64,000 bases of DNA from contig JAZARR010000212.1 of assembly GCA_037389465.1 (NCBI GenBank), positions 2,002,001-2,066,000 on the forward strand. The letters are read 5' to 3'. This stretch comes from Baylisascaris procyonis. Taxonomy: Eukaryota > Nematoda > Chromadorea > Rhabditida > Ascarididae. The notes under the pieces are model-generated. The model ran no database searches. It was not told the DNA's origin and saw only the letters and a list, made by a program, of their open reading frames with translations. The position numbers were made by a program, and so were the translations under genes. This document shows, piece by piece, positions 25,901 through 37,532 of the stretch (its first letter is position 1; each line of letters starts with the position of its first letter).

Positions 25901-28900
25901 GGTTTTAGTTGATTTGTTTTGAGTTGATTTCTTTAAAGGATTTTAGCAATTCGACTGTCCATCCCCTTCGATTATTATAAAGATTTTGCTTATAGCTGTC
26001 GACCCGTGGTTGCTGACGAACGCATACGTCATGCACGATACAGGCAAATGGAAAGATCTAAATTTGAAGTTCATCCTCATAAGCTTTCGCGATTACACGT
26101 GTGTGCTGGGCAAAGATCAGAGGTGCGTTGATTCATGTGATGTTGATATAGATGGCGCGGTTACTCTTTGCTGACGTAATGCAAACTTCTCGCTTTTTGT
26201 GAACTTTTGGACTAATTGACAGACGTGGGAAGTGTCTTGGGAGGGATTGCTTTACGATCCCTAGAAAGAGCGTATTCTCTTTCTCTTTGCACTTCAAAAA
26301 AGACAGCCTTAAGTGTGCGTTTCTCGTACCATATTTTATGGTTTTATTTCTGTAGAGAAAAGCTTATTGCTATCATATGATATTTAAGATTATTCGCTGT
26401 TGACACCCCTTTGTTTTATGCAACAAAATCTGATTCGTTTTGTTTTTTACCGATGAATAATTAGCATATGCAATAATTTTAGTGAATTAAGTGTATTTGA
26501 AGTGGACCGAAACACGCTCATTGAAATTTTAACGCCTAAGGTAGCACAATATTTTTTCTGATTTGTGGCATTGTCTAGATTTCTAAACTTGGTATGGCCT
26601 GCGGTGAAGAGTCTCATAAACGAAGGCCTCAAGAGTTGGGATCAGGATGGAGACGGCATGATTGAGAATTTTGGTGCGGCTGACCAGACCTACGATGCGT
26701 GGAAGATGAGTGGAGTGAGGTGAACGCTGATATACTTCTTATGTAAAAGTGTAGCCTATAATACATCCATTGTGATTGAGGTCGTTTGGAACTTTCAGTG
26801 CAACAAATAACTATTTTTTCGCTTATGACAACTGAACCGGGACGAATTTTTTCAACAGGAGTTTAGTTCCTGGTGGGAGTTGAATTGTGCTACAAGCGTT
26901 GTTTTCACGGTCGGCAGATATGTGCTTTGGTTGCACAATCGCTTGCCTGTTAAGCATATTTTATTGTTCATTCCTTAGTTCTGCAGTGAAGTGAGCAGGA
27001 GGGGGGGGGGGGGGTGGGGAGCGGAAGGTTAAGAGGAAGGCAGAACTCTTTTTCATAGCTAACAGTTTAACTAAAATGCAAACCGAATAAAGTCATCGGT
27101 TTTTTATCTCGTGCACTTCCTCGCCTACAGTATAAAAAAGATTATAAGTTCGAGAATGCTTTTATGCTGATTTATCGATGCATTCGGCCATTCTGCCGTG
27201 GAATTGGTAGTATCTGCCGAGATCCTGCGGCATTGAAATCTTCTCGCTCATTTATTCATCAGCAAGACCTATTAAATTTGTTTAGCAGCCTCCGATCTGT
27301 TTGCCCTTTAATGCGTTCGCGTCATCTCCCTATCGTTAATCTGTGCAATTCATAAATTTCATTTTATTAGCTCACTATCGCAGAAAGCCGGATTGGGCTG
27401 TTTAGGTCCACTGAAAGTGCTCATTTTTTCTGGAACACTGCAGAAATACTGAAGCAAGAGTGGACGACTCGGGAAAAACTTTTTAAGCCATCAGGGTTTA
27501 GGTCACCAGTGCTATATTTTTCAGTTACTTCTAATGGTTGCTATGAACCAAAATTTAGGTTTTATAGCTGCTAATTTGTCATCTACGGACATGTTCGGTC
27601 TTTAAGGCTTCATAACTGACGAAACCTACGGCTAGTATTGATCACAGGGTAATATTTGCTGCCTTCAGTGCGTACTGTGGTTGTCTATGGCTGGCAGCAT
27701 TGCGAGCTGCGTTGGTAATGGCTCGCGAAGTGGGTGACAGTGCATGTGCTCATCGTTATGCCGAAACACTCTCTCGGGCACGTGAAGCATACATAACGAA
27801 GCTGTGGAATGGAGAGTACTATAATTTTGACGAGCGTTCTCGCAGCAGGCATACAATTATGGCTGATCAACTGTGCGGCTATTGGTTTTTACAGTCCATA
27901 TCTCCTGAACTCGCCGATGAGGTTTTTCTTTCTTGTTATGCATTTGCTTCTCTTATCTATTAAATTGCATCGGAAATCCGTTTTTAAAAAGAATCCCAAT
28001 ATCTTTGGAATATTCGAATGAAAATACCCTCTCCGAAGGATGTTCTTCTAGGTTGCAGCTCACATCTCAAACTTTGGTTGGCAAACTCAAGAACCTGGCC
28101 ATTATTCGAGGATCAGAATTTCCATGGACTCCATAGCTTGCCAGACATCATTGTTTGTGTTTCATTTTTCGATGCATCGTGCAAAACCTAAGGATGAGCT
28201 TTATATAGGCATTGTGGGCTGCTTTTCATAATGCGCCTTTGCATTAGTGAACGTTTTTTCAAGCTGCTTCCTGCCGCGCATGTGAAGTCTGCTCTTAATA
28301 TCATTTACAACTATAATGTGCTGCGTTTCGCGGGTGGACGTCTCGGTGCCGTGAATGGAATGCGCAGAGATGGAACTGTTGACCGCAATTATATCCAGGC
28401 CGATGAAATGTGGACTGGTGTCACTTATGCGCTTGCCGCATTTCTAATCCAGCAGGTTGATCTTTTAGCTTATTGCCGGATTTGGATGCTCTTAGTTGAT
28501 GTGTGCTTCACAGTTATATTTTTTAAGAAACAGAGGTACTGGTTTAAGCGCAGATCTCCCCCCCCCCCATGTTTTTTCCTTTGTTTGTTAGCGAATTAGA
28601 TTTTTCTACGATCAGAATTATGTTTGATGTTATCGGTTTAGGCATATAATTGCTTCTCGAATTTGACTTTCGAAAATCTTCTTTGAAATAGATTAAAGTA
28701 TTTTTGGGCAGATAGAAAAGTATCTTTCAATGAATTAGTGTGTCTTGATATTTTCGTTTTTTTTTGTTGTTTTAAAGGTTGCGATTGCCTTATGCGTTTA
28801 GCAGCAGGTTCGTTAGCAAATAACTAAGCTAGTGAAATACTGACCCCTCATAATTATAACTGATTGTGTATTCATACCTGGAGCAAATCTGAGTTTAGCT

Positions 28901-29584
28901 TGATCGCGATCGAAGTTGCGAGCAGTGATAATATGGGGGTGGGTTAAATGCAATACTAGCCAGGAAATCGGCTTCGGAGCGACTAAGAGTGGCGGACCGA
29001 CCAGAGGCAGGAACCAAGCTCACCCCTTCTCTATGTGTTTAAACCTGGTTTCACTTCCATTCGAATTGTGTTTAGACCAGATCCATCGACTTTCCAAAGT
29101 GAAGTGAGATTTCAACTCACTCTGCTTTCCCAACAACTTGCTGCTTTAGCACATTAGAAGTCTAGGTAGCGGATTGTAAGCCGTGGTATGTTTGAATGTC
29201 ATTAATGATTGTGTTTTTCACGACCGTTTGCAGGGGTCAGTGCAGCGTGGTTTCGACACTGCGTGGGGCTGTTATGATGGTTGTTTCAACCGCTTCGGTT
29301 TGCAGTATCAAACGCCAGAAGCGCTTTACGAGCAGCGATTTTATAGAGCGATTGGCTACATGCGTCCACTAAGCATTTGGGCGATGCAGTGGGCGTTAAT
29401 TCGTCACTGTGATATATTCGGCCCCCATTCTGAAGATCTCAGCGGGATTCGAACCTCAACGCCAACTGATTTTACGCCCGACATATGTGAGGATGAAGAT
29501 GAGGGTTATGGACACGGCTCCGACATGAGCTCCGACTGTCGACGTGTGCCCAGCTCCGCGAGTGTCCCCTCCTTCGAGCGCTAA
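16954..29584 (+). CDS. GBA2: Non-lysosomal glucosylceramidase (GBA2), glycoside hydrolase family 116
   Basis: Hydrolyses glucosylceramide to glucose and ceramide on non-lysosomal membranes. Exons: 16954-17191, 18372-18493, 18892-18983, 19978-20077, 20465-20636, 21456-21622, 21975-22135, 22812-22937, 23573-23742, 24215-24319, 24791-24898, 25996-26122, 26579-26719, 27669-27921, 28264-28455, 29234-29584. These total 2625 nt (874 residues plus stop), in phase throughout; human GBA2 has 927. Family motifs in order: [32 protein letters not shown]-like [71 protein letters not shown] and [15 protein letters not shown]. The Glu in VWFEFEED and the Asp in ADQTYD sit at the reported nucleophile and acid/base positions, so the enzyme should be active. 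An extra short exon probably lies near 18540-18610 (see findings). The C-terminus carries an acidic tail. The ATG is 30 nt after a likely trans-splice acceptor. Confidence 0.93.
19814..19849. repeat. Perfect 16-bp inverted repeat with a 4-nt loop
   Basis: Arms 19814-19829 and 19834-19849 are exact reverse complements separated by GAAA. The stem is AT-rich (ATGTGTTTAATTACGT). It lies in the GBA2 intron before the exon at 19978, next to a pair of direct repeats. Confidence 0.9.
19851..19893. repeat. Direct repeat, 17 bp copied at a spacing of 26 bp
   Basis: TGATGGTATATTTAATT occurs at 19851-19867 and again at 19877-19893. It abuts the hairpin at 19814-19849, suggesting local rearrangement. Confidence 0.85.
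27001..27014 (+). repeat. Poly-G run in a GBA2 intron
   Basis: Fourteen consecutive G followed by TGGGGA and further purines; capable of forming a G-quadruplex. Run length is uncertain because homopolymers are prone to sequencing error. Confidence 0.85.
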
Positions 29585-32500
29585 GTCTTTTCTAAAGTGG
29601 AAAATGCTTGTTTATGGTACAGGGAAGGAACGTAGTTTTCGGTTGTGGATATCGTCTGTCGGAAGTCATCTTTCCAAGGAAACGTCCTGACAGTGGTTGG
29701 CTTCGACCGCAGATTTTGCTGTCTGTTTAGGTAATGGTGCTCTTTGAAGCCCTGTTGGAACACAGCTACTGTATAGAACTGATGAAAGAAAATCGCTAAA
29801 ATTCTAGGAATGTGGAGGGGACGCGAGAAAGATTTGGATTGTCTGAGGTGAATTTAGAGATATTGCACTTACTTCTTCTGTGAATAACAATTTCCTACTT
29901 AAGTAAGTGATTATCTGCTACTTTATGGCACAATACTGATTCAACTTGCCATAAGCATGTTTTGCTGCTCGGGTTTTATAATGAGACAGCTTGGATACTC
30001 GATTTACTACTCTCGCTATTGCGCTGCTGTAACTCAAGCTGGTATGTATTCTTCCAACGTTCGTTTTTCTGTATGCGAATGCATATATACATTGGTGTGT
30101 CGAATTGACTCTCTCTTGTAGTAATGCGTCTGCATCATTGCATCGTCTTTATCGGCGAGTTTGCACTAAATGCATACTGTTATTCGCATTTGTTGATGGA
30201 ATTCTTCATAAGTCTGTTATTAGGAACGTTTTGTAGGTAATTCGTTCCGTTGCATTGAGACGATACGCAGCGTTGTATTTGTATTCGTTGTAACATATAG
30301 GTATCTTGACTTGTTTTCCTTGTATTTACACATGCTGTCATCTGAGGTATTAATCTTTGGCAACCGTATCATTTCTTCATATTGACTAGAAAAATTGTAA
30401 CAAATGCGTAATTTGGCATTAATTAGTGCAATACAAATGTAAAGTAATATCTGAATATATTTTATGGTTGCCACAGTTATGTTGCGGAGTGGTGGATTAA
30501 GTTTTGTTGCAACTTTCTGTAACACTACTAATTGCATTTATGTAGAAACGATTCTTTTGAGGCATCAGAAATTTTGCTGTTTTTTTTTTCATAGTTTCCT
30601 TCTCTTCTAGGAATTTTCCTAAAATATAGCGGGTCTCTATCTCCTTCACATTTCATGCTAATAGCGCATAGTTGTCACGAGTGCATACAGCGTTTCTTGA
30701 GAATTGGCACAGCGTCAGCTCAATTCGCGACTGCTGAAATACATCACGATGAATAAACAACCTCCTGATGAAGTCAAAAGAATAGAATAGCTGCAAAGGT
30801 GTTTCATCCAAACGAAGCGAATGTTCTAGTGAGAGACGTGAACGATAACGGCTCGAGTTCGCCAAAAGGTTTCCTTGCCGAGATGGTTTTCGGTTTGTAT
30901 GTTCGGATCGTTTTGCTTTCTCAACTTTAACTAGATTTCCATCGAGAAAGAAGAAGCTGAGTGGATTAACAAATTGACTATTCGGATGTGATGACTTTTA
31001 CGCGTGTGACTTCAGTACGTGAAACACGTATAAAAAGAACGGTCGCCAGAAAAGTACTTCATTCTTGTCACTTCAGTTTATGCAGCGAATGCATTATGGA
31101 AGAAGAGGGAAGTAACGCTTCTCCAAAGCAGATTTCGTGCACAACATGCTAGCTGCGGGGATTTCCGGTTGTTTATTTATCCAGTAGCGAAGGAACTATA
31201 GAAACAAACGGATGCTTTTTATCTGAGCTTGACGTCAGTATACTTACACACCAGTTTTTGGAAAATTGCTCGCATTGGGCAGTTTTTAGGCACTATTGTT
31301 TTGGTGGTTGCGAGGGCATCTGAAACCTCTGACCATCGTTTGGACCCGACGCTCTATTTCTTTCCCTCTGTGTTTGAGTTCCTCGTGGTCATGCTGCGAC
31401 GCCAGCTGTTATTTTTCTACGCTTCTACCTGAATTTAAATTTAAGCTCCAATTCCTGTAGAAAGTAGACTTGATCGTAAGAAAACTGGCAAATGAACGTA
31501 AACTAGTCGGCTTTCATTAATGTTGCTTTTTCTTTGGTCTATCCAATTCTGCAGCTGATTGATGTGAATCCTAGCGAAATTGGTCAAAATTAGGGAAACT
31601 AAAGTGAGGGTGCAATGCTTTGATGAGGTTATTGGTGAGGGTGACAGTCGATTGTATTGCTGAAAGCCGTTCATACGGCAAGACAATATAGGTCGAAAAA
31701 GTTTCTGTGATATGAAGCTCACATTATCTTTGGCGCTTGAGTTCCCATGTTGCCTGCAATCATGAAAACTGGAAGAATTAATATCCCCCTATCTGGAATG
31801 CCACCTTAATGTTTTTTTGTTTTTGCCACATATTATCAAGACAGATTGCTTACGTATACTACTTGATTTGCTAATTTCCTTCATCGGATGTGTTGTCATT
31901 CTTGAGCAGGTCTTTTTGTTCTGATTTCGGAATTATAAAGGAAATGTGATTGAGTAGCCACAAACAGTGATCAGGTATTTTAAGCTTCGATGTTTCAGGC
32001 TTCAGTTTAAGTGTTTTTTGTTGATAGATAATCGATATGCTCCGATATGTTATGAAAATATATATAACCATTGAAATAGTGACTGTCTGTGGGTGACGAA
32101 GGTAGAATTGAATGGATATTAGATGTTCGATGATGCCAAAATTGGACGAACAATTCAAATTCCAAAGTTTTTTAGTATGCTTCCAATTCGCATTTAAGGA
32201 TGACTATCAGAAACACATATTACAGCGAATTTTTTCATATGGAGTCTCATGCATTGTTGTTTTGTTTCTCGATCTTTTAGGTGCTTTTCTTACATTGCTT
32301 ATAGGCACATTGTCTTCAAAATACATTCCTGTCTGTTGCTTTCTCCAATTGTTTTTGAAACTCGGACTAAACGAAATTCAGTCGGGTATTTCTTCGGCGT
32401 TGAGCTAATGCTACCGCTTGTTCAAAAAGGCGATTTGCGAAAAAAGGAACAAAACAAGAGCGAATCACATTCGCAAATTCTCAGAAATCGCAAAAATGAA

Positions 32501-33485
32501 GCGGCTTTTGGTCATTTAGTTAAGAGATCACAAAGGCGAAAGGTGATTTCTGCTGACGTTTATTGAGTTGATCGAAATCGTGAACAAGAAAGAGCCGGTG
32601 TTGGGCAAGTATCCTTAATGGAAGCTATTTCGTAGAGTGGAGCCAAAATGAAGCTTCCTCGTTTTTTCGGACAGTTAACTATCGCTGAGGTGACCGTTTG
32701 TATAAATGTCCGTTAATTTTTCAAAACTATGGCGTTGTGGAAATTCACAAATATTTGTCGCTGTTTTGAAGATTCGAGTTCGTTTAGGCTGCTGATTTGA
32801 TAGTTCGACTGATCAGTTTGCGTGCGGACGGTAGTGGTTGCTGCTGTCGGGCAGTTGGAGACATGCAGGAGGTCGTGCTATAAAATTCATTCAGCCGGAC
32901 AATTTCATATTTTACCAGCCGGTTGGTTTACTAGGCGCATGTTAATGAAAGGTGGTCCAAGTTTACGTCAGCATTGGTTAAGTTGTATTTTGATGGTCAG
33001 AAATGAAGTGGTCAAAATAACTGAATTTTACAGAGCGCTAGTAAAGAAGTGTGGATGTCTCTGAGGGATGCTTCTGTCTCCCTTATTGCTTACTCAAATA
33101 TGTCTCTGCTAGTGGCATACTTTTTGGCTAGCTGTTTATTTATGTTCACGTGAAGGTTCTTTCGTTAATGACCAATATGCGGTCTTATCCAATCGTTAAT
33201 CATTCAACAGTTCATAGCATTGTGGTTTTTTAAATGAATTAATTGTCAGTTGTGTGCTTCATTATTATACGTTAATTATCAATTGAGTTGAAATAAAGCC
33301 ATCACGAAAAATGTCTATCGTTTATGAAATTCAACAGAAATACACGTTTGCTTACTTCCGAACTGCAAATGCAGTACTTTTAAAGGTGCATATATGCTGC
33401 TGTTTAGTGGGATAATGCTCACGTCGTCCGTTTTGCTGTGTTGAATTAGCCGTTGAGCTTCATATAGTGGCCCCGGGCTATGTTT
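29585..33485. other. Spacer downstream of GBA2
   Basis: Contains the GBA2 3' untranslated region. No exon with recognisable protein similarity was found on either strand; the open frames present are short and lack conserved motifs or consistent splice sites. Confidence 0.45.
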
Positions 33486-34650
33486 TCAAGCATTATTGGA
33501 CAGATGCCGAATGCTTTGTGTGGTCAAATTAAGGGCATGCGATGCGGTTGGTACAGATATCAGATTTTGAAAGTAAGCTGATATTTTACATCAATGAGGA
33601 GGATGCTGGAGGTGAATTAAATAAGTTTGCTTAGGCAGTGAATGCAAATGCGGAAGTAATTAGTTTCCGGTTGTTTGAAAATGCATTGTCCAGCACTAAT
33701 TTGAACTCATCAGAAACGACGAAGATTAGAGATTCTATTCGGTTATTTGTAAAGAATTTTGTATATCCACTGCCTGCGTCTTGTAGCTGATTAAATAATC
33801 GATTGTGTGAGTTCCAGTTGAATAAATGAACAAATTTACATAGGAGTTCTCGGTCGGGAATTGGCAATATGTAGCTAAATGCGCTATGCAGTTTTATTAA
33901 CTCACAGGCCTTTTTGTTATTAAAGTGGTGAGAATTCGTCAAAGACGAAAGAATTCCTTACTCCAAATAAATGTTCAAATTCACTCTTTGCACCTATCGG
34001 TGAGATTGGATGCGGAGAAAAGTGCACTCTTCCCGTTGTCATCTGTGGGCAGTGGGTCATTTTTTTTTCCTCATTTTTGAAGCTGGCCGAAGAAATTTGA
34101 TGCGAATTCCGAGGATTGCGTTGTTGTTTCTAATTCTGATGACGAGTTAGGTTGGCAAACTGTCAAAGTGAATTCCAATTATATACGCAAACGATTTCGC
34201 ACAAATATGGGCATTACAAATACAACACATATAGGGGCGGATATTAGGAATTGCGAGTGCAAACCATTTATGAATGATCTCTTCGAAAGGGTCATTTCGT
34301 AGACACTCACTGGGTATTCCAGCTTGTCAACGACTTCTACATGTTCTCATTGACGAGAGCGCTTCCTCTTTTAAATGGGATTAGCATTGCTTTGGAACAT
34401 ATTCTACAAGTAATTTAAAACAAACTTGGAAGTGCACTAACAAAGGACTTATATGCTTTAAGATTGAAAGCGAATTTGTCAACTTTAGTAGGTTGTTAAG
34501 TGATTCTGTCACAGTAAAGATGTCTAGAACATGGCAGTATCAGGTTCATTCAACAGCAGTCGGAACACAGTTTTCGATGTTCCGCAAGTGTTTTTGAAGA
34601 CTGCTATTAGTAGAGAGGTATTGCAAAGGATAGGTAGTGCGCCCGAATAA
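33486..34650 (+). pseudogene. Coding-like but broken stretch, family not recognised
   Basis: Several adjacent segments read as plausible protein in different plus frames, broken by single stops and shifts. They are 33572-33790 (one TAG near 33632), 34084-34302 (73 open codons, acidic, with DDELGWQTVKVN and YIRKRFRTN), and from 34292 onward (TAG at 34382, then a change of frame near the T-run at 34590, on to 34650). I do not recognise the family. It may be a decayed gene, a retrocopy or a transposon remnant. The segments could be chance, so confidence is low. Confidence 0.25.
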
Positions 34651-35742
34651 TCCGTATCCGAAATCACTCTTTTCCTCAAAATGAATTTAGGTAAGTTGAG
34701 TAGTCTGTTTCGTAAACATCATAAAAACAATTTCGGCGTCGTTGATGGAAGTCGTTGTTCTTTGTATGGGCTCAATACTTAAGAGAAGCATAGAGGCTCA
34801 TGTCAAGAAAGGAGGAGCGGCAAATTTCTCAGGCGATTGGCCAATGTTTTGTCCTCCCCCATTAAAAAGAGCCAATTTTAATGTGAGAAATACCAGTTGG
34901 TGAAGATTGTTCAATCGTTGTTTTAAGTGGGGACTGCAAGGGAAGGGTTCGTTGATCGGAAACAGTCGATCTTTGATCTTTCCACCGGAAGCACTTCGTT
35001 AAACTTTATTGGAAGAGTTAAATTTCTGTACCATCCCATACCCAGCTCGAGGAAGTCTTGGTGGTGTGTTTTTTACTTCATGAATTTATACGTAGCTTAG
35101 AGGATACATAGGTGAACATAAGTAAACATTTTAATGCATTACGACCAACTAGATGAGGAGAATGCGTATTTTTAGGTCTCGCAAACGAGAAAAAATTTGC
35201 TTCTGACATGTTAGTGAGAGGATTGATTTGGTGCTCTTTATGGTAATAGGGTGAAAGAATTTACCACAGGAACATTGAGAGAGAAATAAAATGGGGGGTG
35301 GCCGGAGATTGAAACGTAGCGTAAACGTTTGTATTTGAAATATGAGCAGGGAAGTGGCGAAAATAACACTGCGCATGCTTTGTACTCTAGTTGGCTCGCG
35401 AACGAGCTGTTCAAATGATTCAGTGAACGAAAAAATCGATGAGCGCCTCACCTGTTTCGCCCTCAGCGGTTACGGTGGGTCAGCTGATCGGAGATGATAC
35501 AATCCACGAAACGTCCAATGACGAGACAGTAATGCTATCTTCGAACAAAACACTTGGCGGGCATAACATGTAAAATTAAAATGTTTAAGTGGAGCCTGCG
35601 AGCGGCTAACTCGCAGTTGTTTTAGGAAATGGCAGAAACGAGGTTTGGAGGGGCGCTTTATCGGGCGTGAATACATTATATATGCTTATGACAGCTTAGT
35701 TATCTAATCACAAGCATGATTTTGGGTTTCAACGCGTGCTGC

Positions 35743-35788
35743 GCTGCGCTTACGGTTTCCACAATGCTGCGCTTACGGTTTCCACGAT
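35743..35788 (+). repeat. 23-bp tandem duplication at the BOLA3 start
   Basis: Units 35743-35765 and 35766-35788 match at 22 of 23 positions (unit begins GCTGCGCTTACGGTTTCCAC). The junction forms the ATG at 35764, proposed here as the BOLA3 start. Confidence 0.9.
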
Positions 35789-36333
35789 TGTTGATGGCGA
35801 ACGCACATCGAGCGCTATGTTCAGCGCAGTCACAAACAGAGGGTGAAAAAAGGATAACGATGCTTCTGCAGAAACGCTTCCCAAACGCCACAACAATCGA
35901 CGTGATGGATGTTTCAAGTTGGTGACTTCATTTTCTGAATGAGCACGAGGTTAGGTGTGTCGTTTATGAAGTGGGAGGAAGTCGTGAAAGAGTTAACTCT
36001 GTCACTTACCTGAAGGAGGATACGAAGATATGGTCAGTCATTCGCTCACACATAAACGTCACTGCGTTAAGAATATTTCCCTAAAGAAACTTGTCTGCTT
36101 TATTGAGAATCAGTTTCGATGCTTCCAGATGTTTGTACTTGGCGGATGTCTTTCTTGACACATGTAAATGTATATTTGCAGGTGGTTGTGGTTCGATGTA
36201 TCAAATCATAGTGGAATGCGACGATTTCAAAGGATTGCCTAAGGTAAGGCAACATAGAATGGTCACCGATACACTCAAGGAAGAGATCGCATCTGTGCAT
36301 GGAGTCGTGATCGAAACTTCATTACCGAAATAG
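35764..36333 (+). CDS. BOLA3: BolA family member 3, mitochondrial iron-sulfur cluster factor
   Basis: Works with glutaredoxin-5 and NFU1 in handing Fe-S clusters to mitochondrial enzymes such as lipoate synthase. Two exons, 35764-35917 and 36182-36333, join in phase 1 through GT/AG and encode 101 residues (human BOLA3 has 107). Residues from QTEGEKRITMLLQKRFPNAT through GCGSMYQI to RQHRMVTDTLKEEI follow the human protein closely. The cysteine in GCG and the histidine in RQHRMV are the residues used for cluster ligation in this family. The N-terminus MLRLRFPRLLMANAHRAL is basic and hydrophobic, as expected for a mitochondrial presequence. An in-frame ATG at 35716 would add 16 residues; I prefer 35764 for its presequence-like start, but the duplication there makes the choice uncertain. 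Convergent with the minus-strand AAGAB gene. Confidence 0.9.
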
Positions 36334-36489
36334 TGAACGCACTACCGTCGATCGGTATCGCATCTTTCGGGCTACTCTACATATAGATCATCAGAACTGT
36401 AACTGCATGAAATGTGCTATCAATTAGTATGCGTCCACTCTTCACCTTTTCGATATGTGCCTACGTAGACAGCACCTCTAACCTAGGCC

Positions 36490-36495
36490 AATAAA
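36490..36495 (+). terminator. Likely polyadenylation signal of BOLA3
   Basis: AATAAA lies 157 nt after the stop codon, the first canonical signal downstream on this strand. Confidence 0.5.
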
Positions 36496-36499
36496 CGCC

Positions 36500-37400
36500 A
36501 CACTCATCAATTTCGTTGTGTGGAACATTCGCAAACACTCGTGCATTAACGAATGACGTAAGTTGGCAACTGTTGTTCCCACCTCTAAACTGACAACTAC
36601 TTTTTATCTGTTCGGGTTCTACGAACGATCAGCCATGTTGAACCTCGTCGACGTATGAAGGGCCACATCACTGGAACATTCGATTTATGTCAAACACCGA
36701 CTATACAGCTCCGCAGCCAGTGTGATGGGGATGAATTAATCGGAAATCAACACAAGTATTTCCATGCTGAGAAAAATTTTAAGTGTATTCTACTGTCAAG
36801 AAAAGCCACTAACGCAAGGCGTACATGACAACCCAGGAAGCATGCAAGTGGTATCATCAGTGGGCTCGCGGATGAGATCCGAACGTCCCTACGAACTGAG
36901 GGGTTGAGAGTTAAAGGGTGCGTGGACGGGATTTTCTCCGGCGTCAACACCATCCGAAAATTCTTTTGAAAATGCAGTCTCTCCCAATGAAATTTTTGAG
37001 CACCAACACTACAAGCGACAAGGGTTCCTCGCTGCGGTTGCAATTTCTCGAAATCTGACAATCAGTGCTCATCTCCGGCAGCTTTTAAGTCTGAATACCG
37101 AAAACAAATTTTTGGAAAAACGAATAATTTTACTACACTGTTGTGATCATGTCACACGCTCAAGACATGCAGTGTTATCTTCATTTTAGACATAATAACA
37201 GCATAAGGATTGCGAACCTGAGTGTGAAAGCGGGTATCCTTTCAGACCTTCGATAACATGCAGTCGTTCGTCCACTAACAGTGTAGCAAATACAGGCACG
37301 CTTCCGGCGATCTACTTGTTCTTGCTTCAAACATTCCATCAGGAAGCATCTCCTCCTTCCTCCTTATATCTACGTCGCGTGTGACTGATCACAAAACGTC
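36500..37400. other. Short spacer between the convergent BOLA3 and AAGAB genes
   Basis: No gene seen. It contains the 3' flanks of both genes. A minus-strand open frame at 36747-37061 has no recognisable motif and is probably chance. Confidence 0.4.
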
Positions 37401-37408
37401 AGGCTGAG

Positions 37409-37414
37409 TTTATT
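37409..37414 (-). terminator. Likely polyadenylation signal of AAGAB
   Basis: AATAAA on the minus strand, about 120 nt beyond the stop codon at 37533. Confidence 0.45.
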
Positions 37415-37532
37415 GCCTACGAGTGGTAAATATACGCAGCAAAACTCTCAACACAAATATACAATGGAATAACTCAATGGCGAAGTGAACACAAATAACT
37501 CAAAGCGTTGGGCAGATGCGCGCTTAGCCACA

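Noticed and set aside
32112..32566. Overlapping open frames with hydrophobic segments and a basic tail
   Set aside because: No conserved motif, no sensible exon boundaries and no agreement between frames; treated as chance.
36747..37061. Minus-strand open frame of 104 codons between BOLA3 and AAGAB
   Set aside because: No family resemblance and no splice or start context; lies in the short spacer between two convergent genes.
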